From Candidatus Anaerostipes avistercoris (GTDB lineage: Bacteria > Bacillota > Clostridia > Lachnospirales > Lachnospiraceae): DNA of 64,000 bases. This document shows, piece by piece, positions 17,112 through 25,766 of the stretch; the stretch's first letter is position 1; every line of letters starts with the position of its first letter. The notes beneath the pieces were generated by a model that was given only the letters and a program-made list of their open reading frames with translations, searched no databases and was not told the DNA's origin. Location: NCBI GenBank assembly GCA_019119895.1, contig DWWD01000020.1:62001-126000 (forward strand), given 5' to 3'. The position numbers were made by a program, and so were the translations under genes.

Positions 17112-20100
17112 ATGACGAATCAGATGAATCAGACGCCGGGATTATATGATCCTGGTTTTGAACATGATAACTGCGGAATTGGTGCCTGTGTCAACATCAA
17201 AGGAACCAAAACTCATCAGACGGTAGATAATGCATTAAAGATTGTAGAAACACTGGAACACAGAGCAGGAAAAGACGCTGCGGGAGAGACTGGAGACGGT
17301 GTGGGAATCATGCTCCAGATTTCACATAAATTTTTCTCTGCTGCCTGTAAAGAAGCCGGAATCAAAATCGGAGACGAGAGAGAATATGGAATTGGAATGT
17401 TCTTCTTTCCGAATGATGAACTGAGACTCCAGCAGGCAAAGAAGATGTTCGAGATCATTGTGGAGAAAGAGGGAATGACATTCCTTGGCTGGAGAGAGGT
17501 TCCGACAGATCCGGGAGTTCTTGGAAAGAAAGCGCTGGAATGTATGCCGCGCATCCTGCAGGGATTTGTACGGAAACCGGATGATGTGAAAAAAGGACTG
17601 GATTTCGACCGTAAGTTATACATCGCGAGAAAAGTATTTGAACAGAGTAATGAAGATTCTTCTTATGTAGTTTCCTTGTCCAGCCGTACCATTGTATATA
17701 AAGGTATGTTCCTGGTAGGACAGCTTCGTACGTTCTTTAAAGATCTTCAGAATCCGTCTTATGAGTCAGCCATTGCTCTGGTTCATTCGAGATTCAGTAC
17801 AAATACAACTCCTAGCTGGGAAAAAGCGCATCCATATCGTTTTATTGTCCATAACGGCGAAATCAATACCATTCGTGGAAATGCCGATAAGATGCTTGCA
17901 AGAGAAGAAAATATGGAATCTGAGTATTTGAAAAACGAAATGAGCAAGCTGATTCCTGTGGTCAATCCAAACGGTTCTGACTCCGCAAGGCTTGACAATA
18001 CCCTGGAATTCCTGGTCATGAGCGGAATGGATCTTCCTCATGCAGTCATGATCACGATTCCGGAGCCATGGGAAAACAATAAAGTGATCTCACAGGAAAA
18101 GAGAGATTTTTATCAGTATTATGCAACGATGATGGAACCGTGGGACGGACCGGCTTCTATTCTGTTTACAGATGGAGATCAGGTGGGTGCCGTTCTTGAC
18201 CGTAACGGTCTTCGTCCTTCCAGATATTATATTACAGATGACGATCAGCTGATTCTTTCATCTGAGGTCGGAGTGCTGGACATTGATCCGACAAAGATCG
18301 TAGTGAAAGAAAGACTTCGTCCTGGAAAGATGCTTCTGGTAGATACAGTACAGGGCAAAGTGATTGCAGATGATGTGGTGAAAGAAAAATATGCAAAGAA
18401 AGAACCTTATGGAGAATGGCTGGACAGCAATCTTCTGGAACTGAAAGACTTAAAGATTCCGAATCAGCCGGTTCCTTCTTATGGTAAAGAAGAAAGAGAA
18501 AAGCTTCTGAAAGCGTTCGGATACAGCTACGAGGCACTGAAAACAACCATCCAGCCGATGGCGTTAAATGGATCCGAAGCAATCGCTGCTATGGGAGCAG
18601 ATACTCCGCTGGCAGTATTGTCCAATCAGCATCAGCCGCTGTTTAATTACTTCAAGCAGCTGTTTGCTCAGGTAACAAACCCGCCAATCGATGCGATCAG
18701 GGAAGAACTGATCACATCTACAACGATTTACGTTGGAAAAGAAGGAAATATCCTGGATGAAAAACCGGAGAACTGCCGTGTCCTGAAAGTGAAAAATCCG
18801 ATCCTGACAGACACAGATCTGATGAAGATCAAGAGTATGAAGAAGGAAGGATTCAAAGTTGTAGAACTTCCGATCATATATTATAAGAATACATCAATGG
18901 AAAAAGCGCTGGACCGTTTATTTGTTGAAGCAGACCGTGCTTACCGTGACGGAGCGAATATCATCATTCTGTCTGACCGCGGTGTGGATGAAAACCATGT
19001 GGCGATTCCTTCTCTGCTGGCAGTATCCGCAATGCATCAGCATTTGATCAAGACAAAGAAACGTACTTCTGTTGCCCTGATCCTGGAAAGCGGTGAGCCG
19101 AGAGAAGTGCATCACTTTGCTACACTTCTCGGATATGGAGCCTGTGCGGTGAACCCTTACCTTGCCCTTCAGGGAATCCAGAAGCTGATTGACGAAGGAA
19201 TGCTCCACAAGGATTACTATGCGGCAGTTGATGATTATACCGACGCAATCCTTCATGGAATCGTTAAGATCGCATCCAAGATGGGTATTTCAACCCTGCA
19301 GTCTTATCAGGGATCACAGATTTTCGAGGCAATCGGTATCAACTCTGATGTGGTCAATAAATATTTTACAAACACCGTCAGCAGAGTCGAAGGTATTTCA
19401 CTGAAAGACCTGGAAGCAGATGTAGACGCAAGACATGCGGCAGCCTTCGATCCACTGGGACTGGAAAATGATCTGACGCTGGAAAGTGATGGAAGTCATA
19501 AGTACAGAAGTGGAAAAGAACAGCATCTTTATAATCCGAGAACGATCCATACCCTGCAGACAGCAGCAAGGACCGGAGATTACAAGATGTTCAAAGAATA
19601 TACAAAGATGATTGATAAGGAATTAGAGCCTGGAAACTTAAGAGGTCTCATGGAATTCAACTATCCGAAGAAGGGAATTCCGCTGGACAAGGTCGAAAGT
19701 GTTGACTCTATCGTAAAACGTTTCAAGACAGGAGCCATGTCCTATGGTTCCATTTCCGGAGAGGCTCACGAGACATTGGCCATTGCCATGAACATGCTTG
19801 GAGGAAAATCTAACAGCGGAGAGGGCGGAGAACGTCCTGAGCGTCTTGTAATAGGAAGAGACGGATTAAATCGATGCTCAGCGATTAAACAGGTGGCATC
19901 CGGAAGATTCGGTGTTACCAGCGAATATCTTGTAAGCGCTAAAGAAATCCAGATCAAGATGGCGCAGGGAGCAAAACCTGGAGAGGGAGGACATCTGCCT
20001 GGAAAGAAAGTATATCCATGGATTGCGAAGACCCGTCACTCAACAGCAGGTGTAGGATTGATTTCGCCGCCGCCTCATCATGATATTTATTCGATTGAGG

Positions 20101-21650
20101 ACCTTGCGCAGCTGATTTATGACTGTAAGAACGCAAACACAGACGCCCGGATTTCCGTAAAACTGGTATCTGAAGCAGGCGTGGGAACGGTTGCCTGCGG
20201 TGTTGCCAAAGCCGGCGCTCAGGTTATCCTGATTTCCGGATATGACGGAGGAACAGGAGCAGCTCCTAGAAACTCCATTTACAATGCGGGACTTCCGTGG
20301 GAGCTTGGTCTTGCAGAGACACACCAGAACCTGATCATGAACGATTTGAGAAACAAAGTCATTCTGGAAACAGACGGAAAACTCATGAGCGGCCGTGACG
20401 TTGCCATTGCCGCAATGCTCGGGGCGGAAGAATTCGGTTTCGCGACAGCGCCGCTTGTAACGCTTGGATGTGTTATGATGCGTGTCTGCAACCTGGATAC
20501 CTGTCCGGTCGGTGTTGCGACACAGAATCCGGAACTGCGCAGGAGATTCCGCGGAAAACCGGAATATGTCGTTAATTTCATGCGCTTTATCGCAGAAGAA
20601 TTAAGAGAATATATGGCAAAACTCGGAGTTGCCACTGTGGATGAACTGGTAGGACGTACAGATTTTCTGAAACCGAACCATGTGGCAGAAGAAAAGCATG
20701 TGGATCTTTCCAGAATCCTCTGCACAGACTATGTAAAAGCATCCAAGATCGAATATAACCATAAAAATGTATTTGATTTCAAGTTAGACCAGACCGTAGA
20801 TTCCAAAGTTCTGATCAAGAGATTAAAACCTGCGCTGGAAACAAAACAGAAAAAAGTCATCGAAGTGGATGTGACGAATATTGACCGTACATTCGGAACG
20901 ATGTTCGGAGCGGAGATCACAAAGCGCTGGGGCGAAAGAACATTGGAAGACGATACCTTTACCGTAAAATGCAACGGTGCCGGAGGGCAGAGTTTCGGAG
21001 CCTTCATTCCAAAGGGACTGACCCTTCAGCTAGTGGGAGACAGCAACGACTACTTCGGAAAAGGATTATCCGGCGGAAAACTCGTAGTTTGTCCTCCAAA
21101 AGGCGTGAAATTTAAGGCAGAAGACAATATCATCATCGGAAACGTTGCGTTATACGGAGCAACCAGTGGAAAAGCCTTTATCAGTGGTGTGGCAGGAGAG
21201 AGATTCTGTGTCAGAAACTCAGGTGCCACAGCAGTTGTAGAAGGTGTGGGAGACCATGGATGCGAATATATGACAGGCGGACGTGTTCTTGTTCTGGGAG
21301 CCACCGGAAAGAACTTTGCGGCCGGAATGAGCGGCGGTATCGCCTATGTTCTGGATGAAGACAGCAAATTGTATATGAACCTGAACAAAGAAATGGTTGC
21401 GATCGAGCCTGTAACATCGAAATATGATGTTATGGAAGTAAAAGATATGCTGAAAGAGCATGTAGCATATACAAATTCCGAAAAAGGAAAAGAAATCCTT
21501 CGTAATTTCGGTGATTATCTGCCGAAATTCAAAAAGATCATGCCGAACGATTACAAGAAGATGCAGAATCTGATCGTTCAGATGGAAGAACGGGGATTGA
21601 GCAGCGAACAGGCACAGATTGAAGCGTTTTATATGAACGCCAGCGAGTAA
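17112..21650 (+). CDS. gltB: Glutamate synthase, large subunit
   Basis: Makes two glutamates from glutamine and 2-oxoglutarate, the central nitrogen assimilation step. 1512 residues in the usual order: short propeptide to Asn20, catalytic N-terminal Cys21 (DNCGIGACV) of the class II glutaminase, a central domain, the FMN synthase domain with GGKSNSGEGGERPERL and the 3Fe-4S Cys group in CNLDTCPVGVATQNPELR, and a C-terminal beta-helix (NVALYGATSGKAFISG). Followed after 13 bases by gltD. A strong promoter lies upstream. Nothing is truncated. Confidence 0.96.
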   Translation: MTNQMNQTPGLYDPGFEHDNCGIGACVNIKGTKTHQTVDNALKIVETLEHRAGKDAAGETGDGVGIMLQISHKFFSAACKEAGIKIGDEREYGIGMFFFPNDELRLQQAKKMFEIIVEKEGMTFLGWREVPTDPGVLGKKALECMPRILQGFVRKPDDVKKGLDFDRKLYIARKVFEQSNEDSSYVVSLSSRTIVYKGMFLVGQLRTFFKDLQNPSYESAIALVHSRFSTNTTPSWEKAHPYRFIVHNGEINTIRGNADKMLAREENMESEYLKNEMSKLIPVVNPNGSDSARLDNTLEFLVMSGMDLPHAVMITIPEPWENNKVISQEKRDFYQYYATMMEPWDGPASILFTDGDQVGAVLDRNGLRPSRYYITDDDQLILSSEVGVLDIDPTKIVVKERLRPGKMLLVDTVQGKVIADDVVKEKYAKKEPYGEWLDSNLLELKDLKIPNQPVPSYGKEEREKLLKAFGYSYEALKTTIQPMALNGSEAIAAMGADTPLAVLSNQHQPLFNYFKQLFAQVTNPPIDAIREELITSTTIYVGKEGNILDEKPENCRVLKVKNPILTDTDLMKIKSMKKEGFKVVELPIIYYKNTSMEKALDRLFVEADRAYRDGANIIILSDRGVDENHVAIPSLLAVSAMHQHLIKTKKRTSVALILESGEPREVHHFATLLGYGACAVNPYLALQGIQKLIDEGMLHKDYYAAVDDYTDAILHGIVKIASKMGISTLQSYQGSQIFEAIGINSDVVNKYFTNTVSRVEGISLKDLEADVDARHAAAFDPLGLENDLTLESDGSHKYRSGKEQHLYNPRTIHTLQTAARTGDYKMFKEYTKMIDKELEPGNLRGLMEFNYPKKGIPLDKVESVDSIVKRFKTGAMSYGSISGEAHETLAIAMNMLGGKSNSGEGGERPERLVIGRDGLNRCSAIKQVASGRFGVTSEYLVSAKEIQIKMAQGAKPGEGGHLPGKKVYPWIAKTRHSTAGVGLISPPPHHDIYSIEDLAQLIYDCKNANTDARISVKLVSEAGVGTVACGVAKAGAQVILISGYDGGTGAAPRNSIYNAGLPWELGLAETHQNLIMNDLRNKVILETDGKLMSGRDVAIAAMLGAEEFGFATAPLVTLGCVMMRVCNLDTCPVGVATQNPELRRRFRGKPEYVVNFMRFIAEELREYMAKLGVATVDELVGRTDFLKPNHVAEEKHVDLSRILCTDYVKASKIEYNHKNVFDFKLDQTVDSKVLIKRLKPALETKQKKVIEVDVTNIDRTFGTMFGAEITKRWGERTLEDDTFTVKCNGAGGQSFGAFIPKGLTLQLVGDSNDYFGKGLSGGKLVVCPPKGVKFKAEDNIIIGNVALYGATSGKAFISGVAGERFCVRNSGATAVVEGVGDHGCEYMTGGRVLVLGATGKNFAAGMSGGIAYVLDEDSKLYMNLNKEMVAIEPVTSKYDVMEVKDMLKEHVAYTNSEKGKEILRNFGDYLPKFKKIMPNDYKKMQNLIVQMEERGLSSEQAQIEAFYMNASE

Positions 21651-21663
21651 GAAGGAGGAAATT

Positions 21664-23148
21664 ATGGGAAAACCAACTGGATTTTTAGATTATCAGAGAG
21701 AAAATGCGAAAGCAGAATCTCCAAAAGAAAGAATCAAGCATTTTAATGAGTTTCATGTTCCTCTTTCCAGAGAAGAACAGCAGAAACAGGGCGCCAGATG
21801 TATGGACTGCGGAGTTCCGTTCTGCCAGTCCGGTCAGGTGTTAAACGGAATGGCGTCCGGATGTCCGTTAAATAACCTGGTTCCTGAGTGGAATGATCTG
21901 ATCTATACAGGAAACTGGGAACAGGCGTATTTAAGGCTGAAAAAGACGAACCCGTTCCCAGAGTTTACAGGGCGGGTATGCCCGGCCCTCTGTGAAAATG
22001 CATGTACCTGCGGGCTGGACGGCAATCCAGTATCTTCAAAACAGAATGAATTAAGCATCATTGAATACGGATACGCCAATGGTCTTGCCAAGGCGCGTCC
22101 GCCGAAATCCCGCACAGGAAAGAAAGTCGCAGTTGTGGGATCCGGCCCTGCCGGCCTTTCAGCGGCTAATTCCCTGAATAAAAGAGGACATGAAGTGACA
22201 GTTTATGAGCGCTCTGACCGTTTTGGCGGACTGCTGATGTATGGAATTCCGAATATGAAACTGGAAAAAACCATCGTCGAGCGGAAATTAAAGATCATGG
22301 AAGAAGAAGGCATCCATTTTGTCGCCAATGCAGATGTAGGAAAGGACATCAAGGCAGAGCAGCTGAAAAAGGAATATGATGCTGTCATTCTGGCGTGCGG
22401 ATCTTCTCACCCGCGTAATATCGATGTGCCGGGAAGAGACGCAAAAGGTATCCACTTTGCAGTAGATTTCCTGAAAGCAACGACAAAAAGCCTGCTGGAT
22501 TCAGACTTTAAAGACAGAAAATATATTTCAGCAAAAGGAAAAAATGTGATTGTCATCGGCGGCGGAGATACAGGAAATGACTGTGTCGGCACATCCATCC
22601 GTCATGGATGCAAGAGTGTGATCCAGCTGGAAATGATGCCGAAGCTGCCGGATGAACGTGCGGAAAACAATCCGTGGCCGGAGTGGCCGAGAATCTGCAA
22701 GACAGATTACGGCCAGGAAGAAGCTATTGCCGTATTCGGACATGATCCTCGTCTCTATACGACAACAGTCAAAGAATTTAAAAAGAATAAAAAGGGTGAG
22801 GTCTGCAAGGCAGTCCTTGTGAATCTGGAAAGCAAGAAAGACGAGAAAACAGGAAGAATGGCTATGGTTCCGATTGCGGGATCTGAAAAAGAAGTTCCTG
22901 CAGATCTTGTACTGATTGCGGCAGGATTCCTTGGAAGTGAATCTTATGTCACAGACGCATTCGGCGTTAAAGTCAATGAAAGAACCAATGTGGCAACGGA
23001 TCCGAACCGTTTTGCGACAAATGTTAAAAATGTATTTACGGCGGGTGACATGCACCGCGGACAGTCTCTGGTCGTATGGGCGATCCGTGAGGGAAGAGAT
23101 GCCGCAAGAGAAGTGGATACACAGCTGATGGGATACAGTAATTTGTAA
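21664..23148 (+). CDS. gltD: Glutamate synthase, small subunit
   Basis: NADPH-oxidising partner of GltB that passes electrons through FAD and 4Fe-4S clusters. Cys motifs in CMDCGVPFCQ and CPALCENACTCG bind the clusters; VAVVGSGPAGLSAA near residue 150 binds FAD; NVIVIGGGDTGNDCVG near 295 binds NADPH; the C-terminal FTAGDMHRGQSLVVWAI is the second FAD contact. 494 residues, full length. AAGGAGG precedes the start. No clear terminator follows. Confidence 0.95.
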   Translation: MGKPTGFLDYQRENAKAESPKERIKHFNEFHVPLSREEQQKQGARCMDCGVPFCQSGQVLNGMASGCPLNNLVPEWNDLIYTGNWEQAYLRLKKTNPFPEFTGRVCPALCENACTCGLDGNPVSSKQNELSIIEYGYANGLAKARPPKSRTGKKVAVVGSGPAGLSAANSLNKRGHEVTVYERSDRFGGLLMYGIPNMKLEKTIVERKLKIMEEEGIHFVANADVGKDIKAEQLKKEYDAVILACGSSHPRNIDVPGRDAKGIHFAVDFLKATTKSLLDSDFKDRKYISAKGKNVIVIGGGDTGNDCVGTSIRHGCKSVIQLEMMPKLPDERAENNPWPEWPRICKTDYGQEEAIAVFGHDPRLYTTTVKEFKKNKKGEVCKAVLVNLESKKDEKTGRMAMVPIAGSEKEVPADLVLIAAGFLGSESYVTDAFGVKVNERTNVATDPNRFATNVKNVFTAGDMHRGQSLVVWAIREGRDAAREVDTQLMGYSNL

Positions 23149-23226
23149 AACCGGGAAAAATGTACTTTTCACAGGCAGGACTTTTTGATATATTAAATAG
23201 TAAAGGAAAAATTAGGAGTGCTGCAG

Positions 23227-23817
23227 ATGAATATTCTTGGACATTTTAAGACAATCACAAAACATAAAATATTAGTCGCGAAGGGATGCTTTCGTCTGGG
23301 GCTCTATTATCAGGGAATCATGCATGACATGTCGAAATATTCTCCGACCGAATTTCTTCCGGGAATCCGGTATTATCAGGGGACGGCGAGCCCGAACAAT
23401 GCGGAGCGTATGGCCAATGGGTATTCAAAAGCCTGGCTGCATCATAAGGGAAGAAACAAGCATCATTTCGAATATTGGATTGATTACAGCATGGATCCCC
23501 GGAAAAAAGGGCTTGTGGGTATGAAGATTCCGAAACGATATATGGCGGAAATGTTTGTGGACCGGGTCAGCGCCGGGAAGATTTATAACGGCGATAAATT
23601 TACGCAGGAAAGTCCGCTGGAGTATTTTAACCATGGAATCGGAGGAACTCTCATGCATGATGCTTCAAGGGAATACCTGACGAAACTTTTGACCATGTAC
23701 GCCCGGGAGGGTGAAGATGCCGCGTTTGACTATTTAAAGCGGGATCTGAAAGAGGATATCAGCGGCTACGACAAGATATCTCCGAAGACAGAAACCGGAT
23801 GTATCCATATTGGATAG
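23227..23817 (+). CDS. DUF5662 family protein
   Basis: Cytosolic 196-residue protein of the uncharacterised DUF5662 family, common in Clostridia. It is rich in conserved His/Asp/Tyr patches that look like a metal or phosphohydrolase site: MHDMSKYSPTEFLPG, LHHKGRNKHHFEYW and MHDASREYLTKLL. No membrane segment or signal. ATG 23227 is preferred, with AGGAG 9 bases upstream, over the in-frame GTG at 23218 that lies within that site. It stands alone between gltD and the 6S RNA. Biochemical function unknown. Confidence 0.8.
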   Translation: MNILGHFKTITKHKILVAKGCFRLGLYYQGIMHDMSKYSPTEFLPGIRYYQGTASPNNAERMANGYSKAWLHHKGRNKHHFEYWIDYSMDPRKKGLVGMKIPKRYMAEMFVDRVSAGKIYNGDKFTQESPLEYFNHGIGGTLMHDASREYLTKLLTMYAREGEDAAFDYLKRDLKEDISGYDKISPKTETGCIHIG

Positions 23818-23836
23818 AATTTCATGTATCACTGGC

Positions 23837-23865
23837 TTGAAATATTGACATACTTATTCTATAAT
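23837..23865 (+). promoter_or_regulatory. Promoter of the 6S-like RNA
   Basis: TTGAAA at 23837-23842, 17 bases, TATAAT at 23860-23865. The predicted start is near 23872, just before the RNA's closing stem. Confidence 0.6.
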
Positions 23866-23871
23866 AAGATT

Positions 23872-24062
23872 AAAGATATTGATGCGACGGCCTGGGGTGT
23901 ACGATAACCTGCTATTTTGAACCTACATTTATTTATCAAGGGATCCCATATAACGAACTGGATGTCCGGCCCTCTCTGAAGGGACTGCAAAAGGTTTGTC
24001 GAGGGAACCCACCTAGCTTCGCTAGGCGTCAAAACTGCGGGACCGGCATTCCGGGCATTACA
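23872..24062 (+). ncRNA. ssrS: 6S RNA (candidate)
   Basis: About 190 nt, no reading frame, strong promoter before and terminator after. The ends form a long closing stem: GCCTGGGGTGT (23890-23900) pairs base for base, with G-U pairs, with GCATTCCGGGC (~24046-24056). Between them are the conserved-looking blocks TGCTATTTTGAACCTAC, a central open region, and a small hairpin CCTAGCTTCGCTAGG. This fits the rod with central bubble of 6S RNA, which mimics open promoter DNA and binds RNA polymerase; the blocks resemble 6S of other Clostridia as I remember them. Another structured RNA class is possible. Confidence 0.7.
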
Positions 24063-24072
24063 AAAGATAAGG

Positions 24073-24099
24073 AAGGAGACTCCTGGCAGTCTCCTTTTA
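24073..24099 (+). terminator. Terminator of the 6S-like RNA
   Basis: AAGGAGACT (24073-24081) pairs with AGTCTCCTT (24088-24096), followed by TTT. Confidence 0.75.
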
Positions 24100-24106
24100 A
24101 TATGCG

Positions 24107-24236
24107 CGATACGCCCGGAAAGCGGCTGCCGTGCTTGCACGAGCAGACATTTGCCGGGCAACGGACAGCGAACAGCAGCGCTGTGAGCTGTCTGTAGTAT
24201 CGTGATGGATAAGGGAAGGGAATCTTCCCCTATCCG
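24107..24236 (+). other. Structured non-coding element of unknown kind
   Basis: No gene. CGATAC (24107-24112) pairs with GTATCG (24197-24202) and encloses two further helices: GCCCGG/CCGGGC (24113-24118 with 24154-24159, containing the CGTGC/GCACG hairpin) and GACAGC/GCTGTC (~24164-24192, containing CAGCGCTG). A separate hairpin GGATAAGGGAAG/CTTCCCCTATCC follows at ~24207-24236. It could be a structured RNA, a leader of the AI-2E gene, or an intergenic palindromic repeat. Confidence 0.4.
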
Positions 24237-24263
24237 ATCATAAAATCCGTGGAATGACTGTAT

Positions 24264-24287
24264 TTTTCCTGAAAAGGAAGGTATAAT
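24264..24287 (+). promoter_or_regulatory. -10 box with adjacent palindrome before the AI-2E gene
   Basis: TATAAT at 24282-24287 without a good -35. Immediately upstream TTTTCCTGAAAAGGAA is a near-perfect palindrome that could be an operator. Confidence 0.35.
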
Positions 24288-24317
24288 GGGTTTTATGATA
24301 TAAAGAAGGAGTGAGGT

Positions 24318-25457
24318 ATGAAGTATTTTAAAGAAAACGATAAGACGCCCTTTGTTGTGGTAGCTTTTGGTATATGTCTGTTTTTTTTACTGGACCATTT
24401 GTCACTTGTGATACAGGGGATCACCTATATAGGATCCGTGGCTTTTCCGTTTATCGTGGGGAGCTGTCTGGCATTTATCATCAACGTGCCCATGCGGTTT
24501 TTTGAGACCCGTGTTCTGTGCAAAATGAAGAAAGGAAGGCGGGTTTTGAGTCTGATCGCGGCAATTTTATGCATCATCGGAGTCATTCTTTTGGTCTGCG
24601 GTCTGATTATACCGGAACTGGCGGATACGATGTACAGGCTGTCTCTCAGTGTTCCGGGTTTTATTCAGTCTATGCAGGACTATATCGAAAATATGTCAAG
24701 GGATAATCCGAGGATACACAGTTATGTAATGAGCCTGGATGTGAACTGGAATCAGATCGGCGGGCAGCTGATGGGGTATTTTCAGACCTGGGCAACAAAT
24801 CTCCTGAATTCTACGGTCAGCATTATTTCCAGCGCCGTTCAGGTGATTGTAAGTTTTGCCCTGGGATTTGTATTTGCCCTGAATGCCCTGTTAAAGAAAG
24901 AGACGCTGGCAGTCCAGGTCAAGAAACTCCTTTTGGCATTTCTTCCGCTGAAAGTAGTGAAACACATTGTAAGAATTGGAAGATTATCCAATCAGGCGTT
25001 TTCCAATTTTCTTTCCGGTCAATGTATTGAGGCTGTTATACTGGGATGTCTGATTTTTACCTGCATGAAGATTCTGGGAATGCCGTATGCGGTGCTGATC
25101 GCGGTATTCATCGGCGTATCCTCCCTGATCCCGATCGTTGGAGCATTTGTAGGATGCGGCATCGGAGTTCTGCTGATCCTGACGGTGGACTGGAAACAGG
25201 CAGTCATATTTGTCATTATGTTCCTGGTAGTGCAGCAGTTTGAAGGAAATGTAATTTATCCTCATGTCGTAGGAAATTCTGTGGGACTTCCGGGAATGTG
25301 GGTTCTTGTGGCTGTTACAATCGGAGGAAATGTGGCAGGTGTTGTCGGAATGCTGTTCAGTATTCCACTGTTTTCCGTTGTATATCAGCTTCTGACCGAA
25401 GGTGTAAACTGGCAGATCAAAAAAAGAGGTCTGGAAGAAACTGTGCGGAAAGTATAA
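24318..25457 (+). CDS. AI-2E family transporter (YtrP/TqsA-like)
   Basis: Membrane protein of the AI-2E (UPF0118) family: 379 residues, paired N-terminal helices, a hydrophilic section (~95-150), then a block of helices with the conserved QCIEAVILGCLIF and GVSSLIPIVGAFVGCGIG and the C-terminal QFEGNVIYPHVVGNSVGLPG. Members export small molecules or exchange ions with protons; the autoinducer-2 role of the founding member is not general. AAGGAG precedes the start. Next gene is a BFD-like ferredoxin 71 bases on, with no obvious link. Confidence 0.88.
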   Translation: MKYFKENDKTPFVVVAFGICLFFLLDHLSLVIQGITYIGSVAFPFIVGSCLAFIINVPMRFFETRVLCKMKKGRRVLSLIAAILCIIGVILLVCGLIIPELADTMYRLSLSVPGFIQSMQDYIENMSRDNPRIHSYVMSLDVNWNQIGGQLMGYFQTWATNLLNSTVSIISSAVQVIVSFALGFVFALNALLKKETLAVQVKKLLLAFLPLKVVKHIVRIGRLSNQAFSNFLSGQCIEAVILGCLIFTCMKILGMPYAVLIAVFIGVSSLIPIVGAFVGCGIGVLLILTVDWKQAVIFVIMFLVVQQFEGNVIYPHVVGNSVGLPGMWVLVAVTIGGNVAGVVGMLFSIPLFSVVYQLLTEGVNWQIKKRGLEETVRKV

Positions 25458-25528
25458 AGCAGCAGATTTCTGTTCATAATAACTTCTATAACATAAGAAT
25501 GAATGTTCAGATTTAGGAGGTTAGAGAA

Positions 25529-25711
25529 ATGGACAGAGATCAGGTAATATGTCCCTGCCTGGATGTGACGGCAGGACAGATTATGGATGCTTATGAAGAA
25601 GGAGCAGTGACAGTTGACGCGATCAGAGATGTGACCGGGGCAGGTTCTGTCTGCGGAGCATGTCTGGATGAGATTGAAGATTTGATCAGTGAATTGAAAA
25701 ACGAACTTTAA
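25529..25711 (+). CDS. BFD-like [2Fe-2S]-binding protein
   Basis: A 60-residue protein made only of a bacterioferritin-associated-ferredoxin-type domain. The four cluster ligands are visible as CPC (residues 9 and 11) and CGAC (47 and 50 region: SVCGACLDEIEDL), with the helix VTVDAIRDVTGAG between. Such domains act as small electron carriers or sensors. AGGAGG lies before the start. Single gene ended by a strong terminator. Confidence 0.85.
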   Translation: MDRDQVICPCLDVTAGQIMDAYEEGAVTVDAIRDVTGAGSVCGACLDEIEDLISELKNEL

Positions 25712-25720
25712 AGCATTTAA

Positions 25721-25752
25721 GACGCAGGAAAACAGTTTCCTGCGTCTTTTGA
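25721..25752. terminator. Intrinsic terminator
   Basis: GACGCAGGAAA pairs with TTTCCTGCGTC around ACAG, followed by TTTT. It separates the ferredoxin gene from the convergent MATE gene. Confidence 0.85.
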
Positions 25753-25766
25753 GTGTGCCGGCAGAT

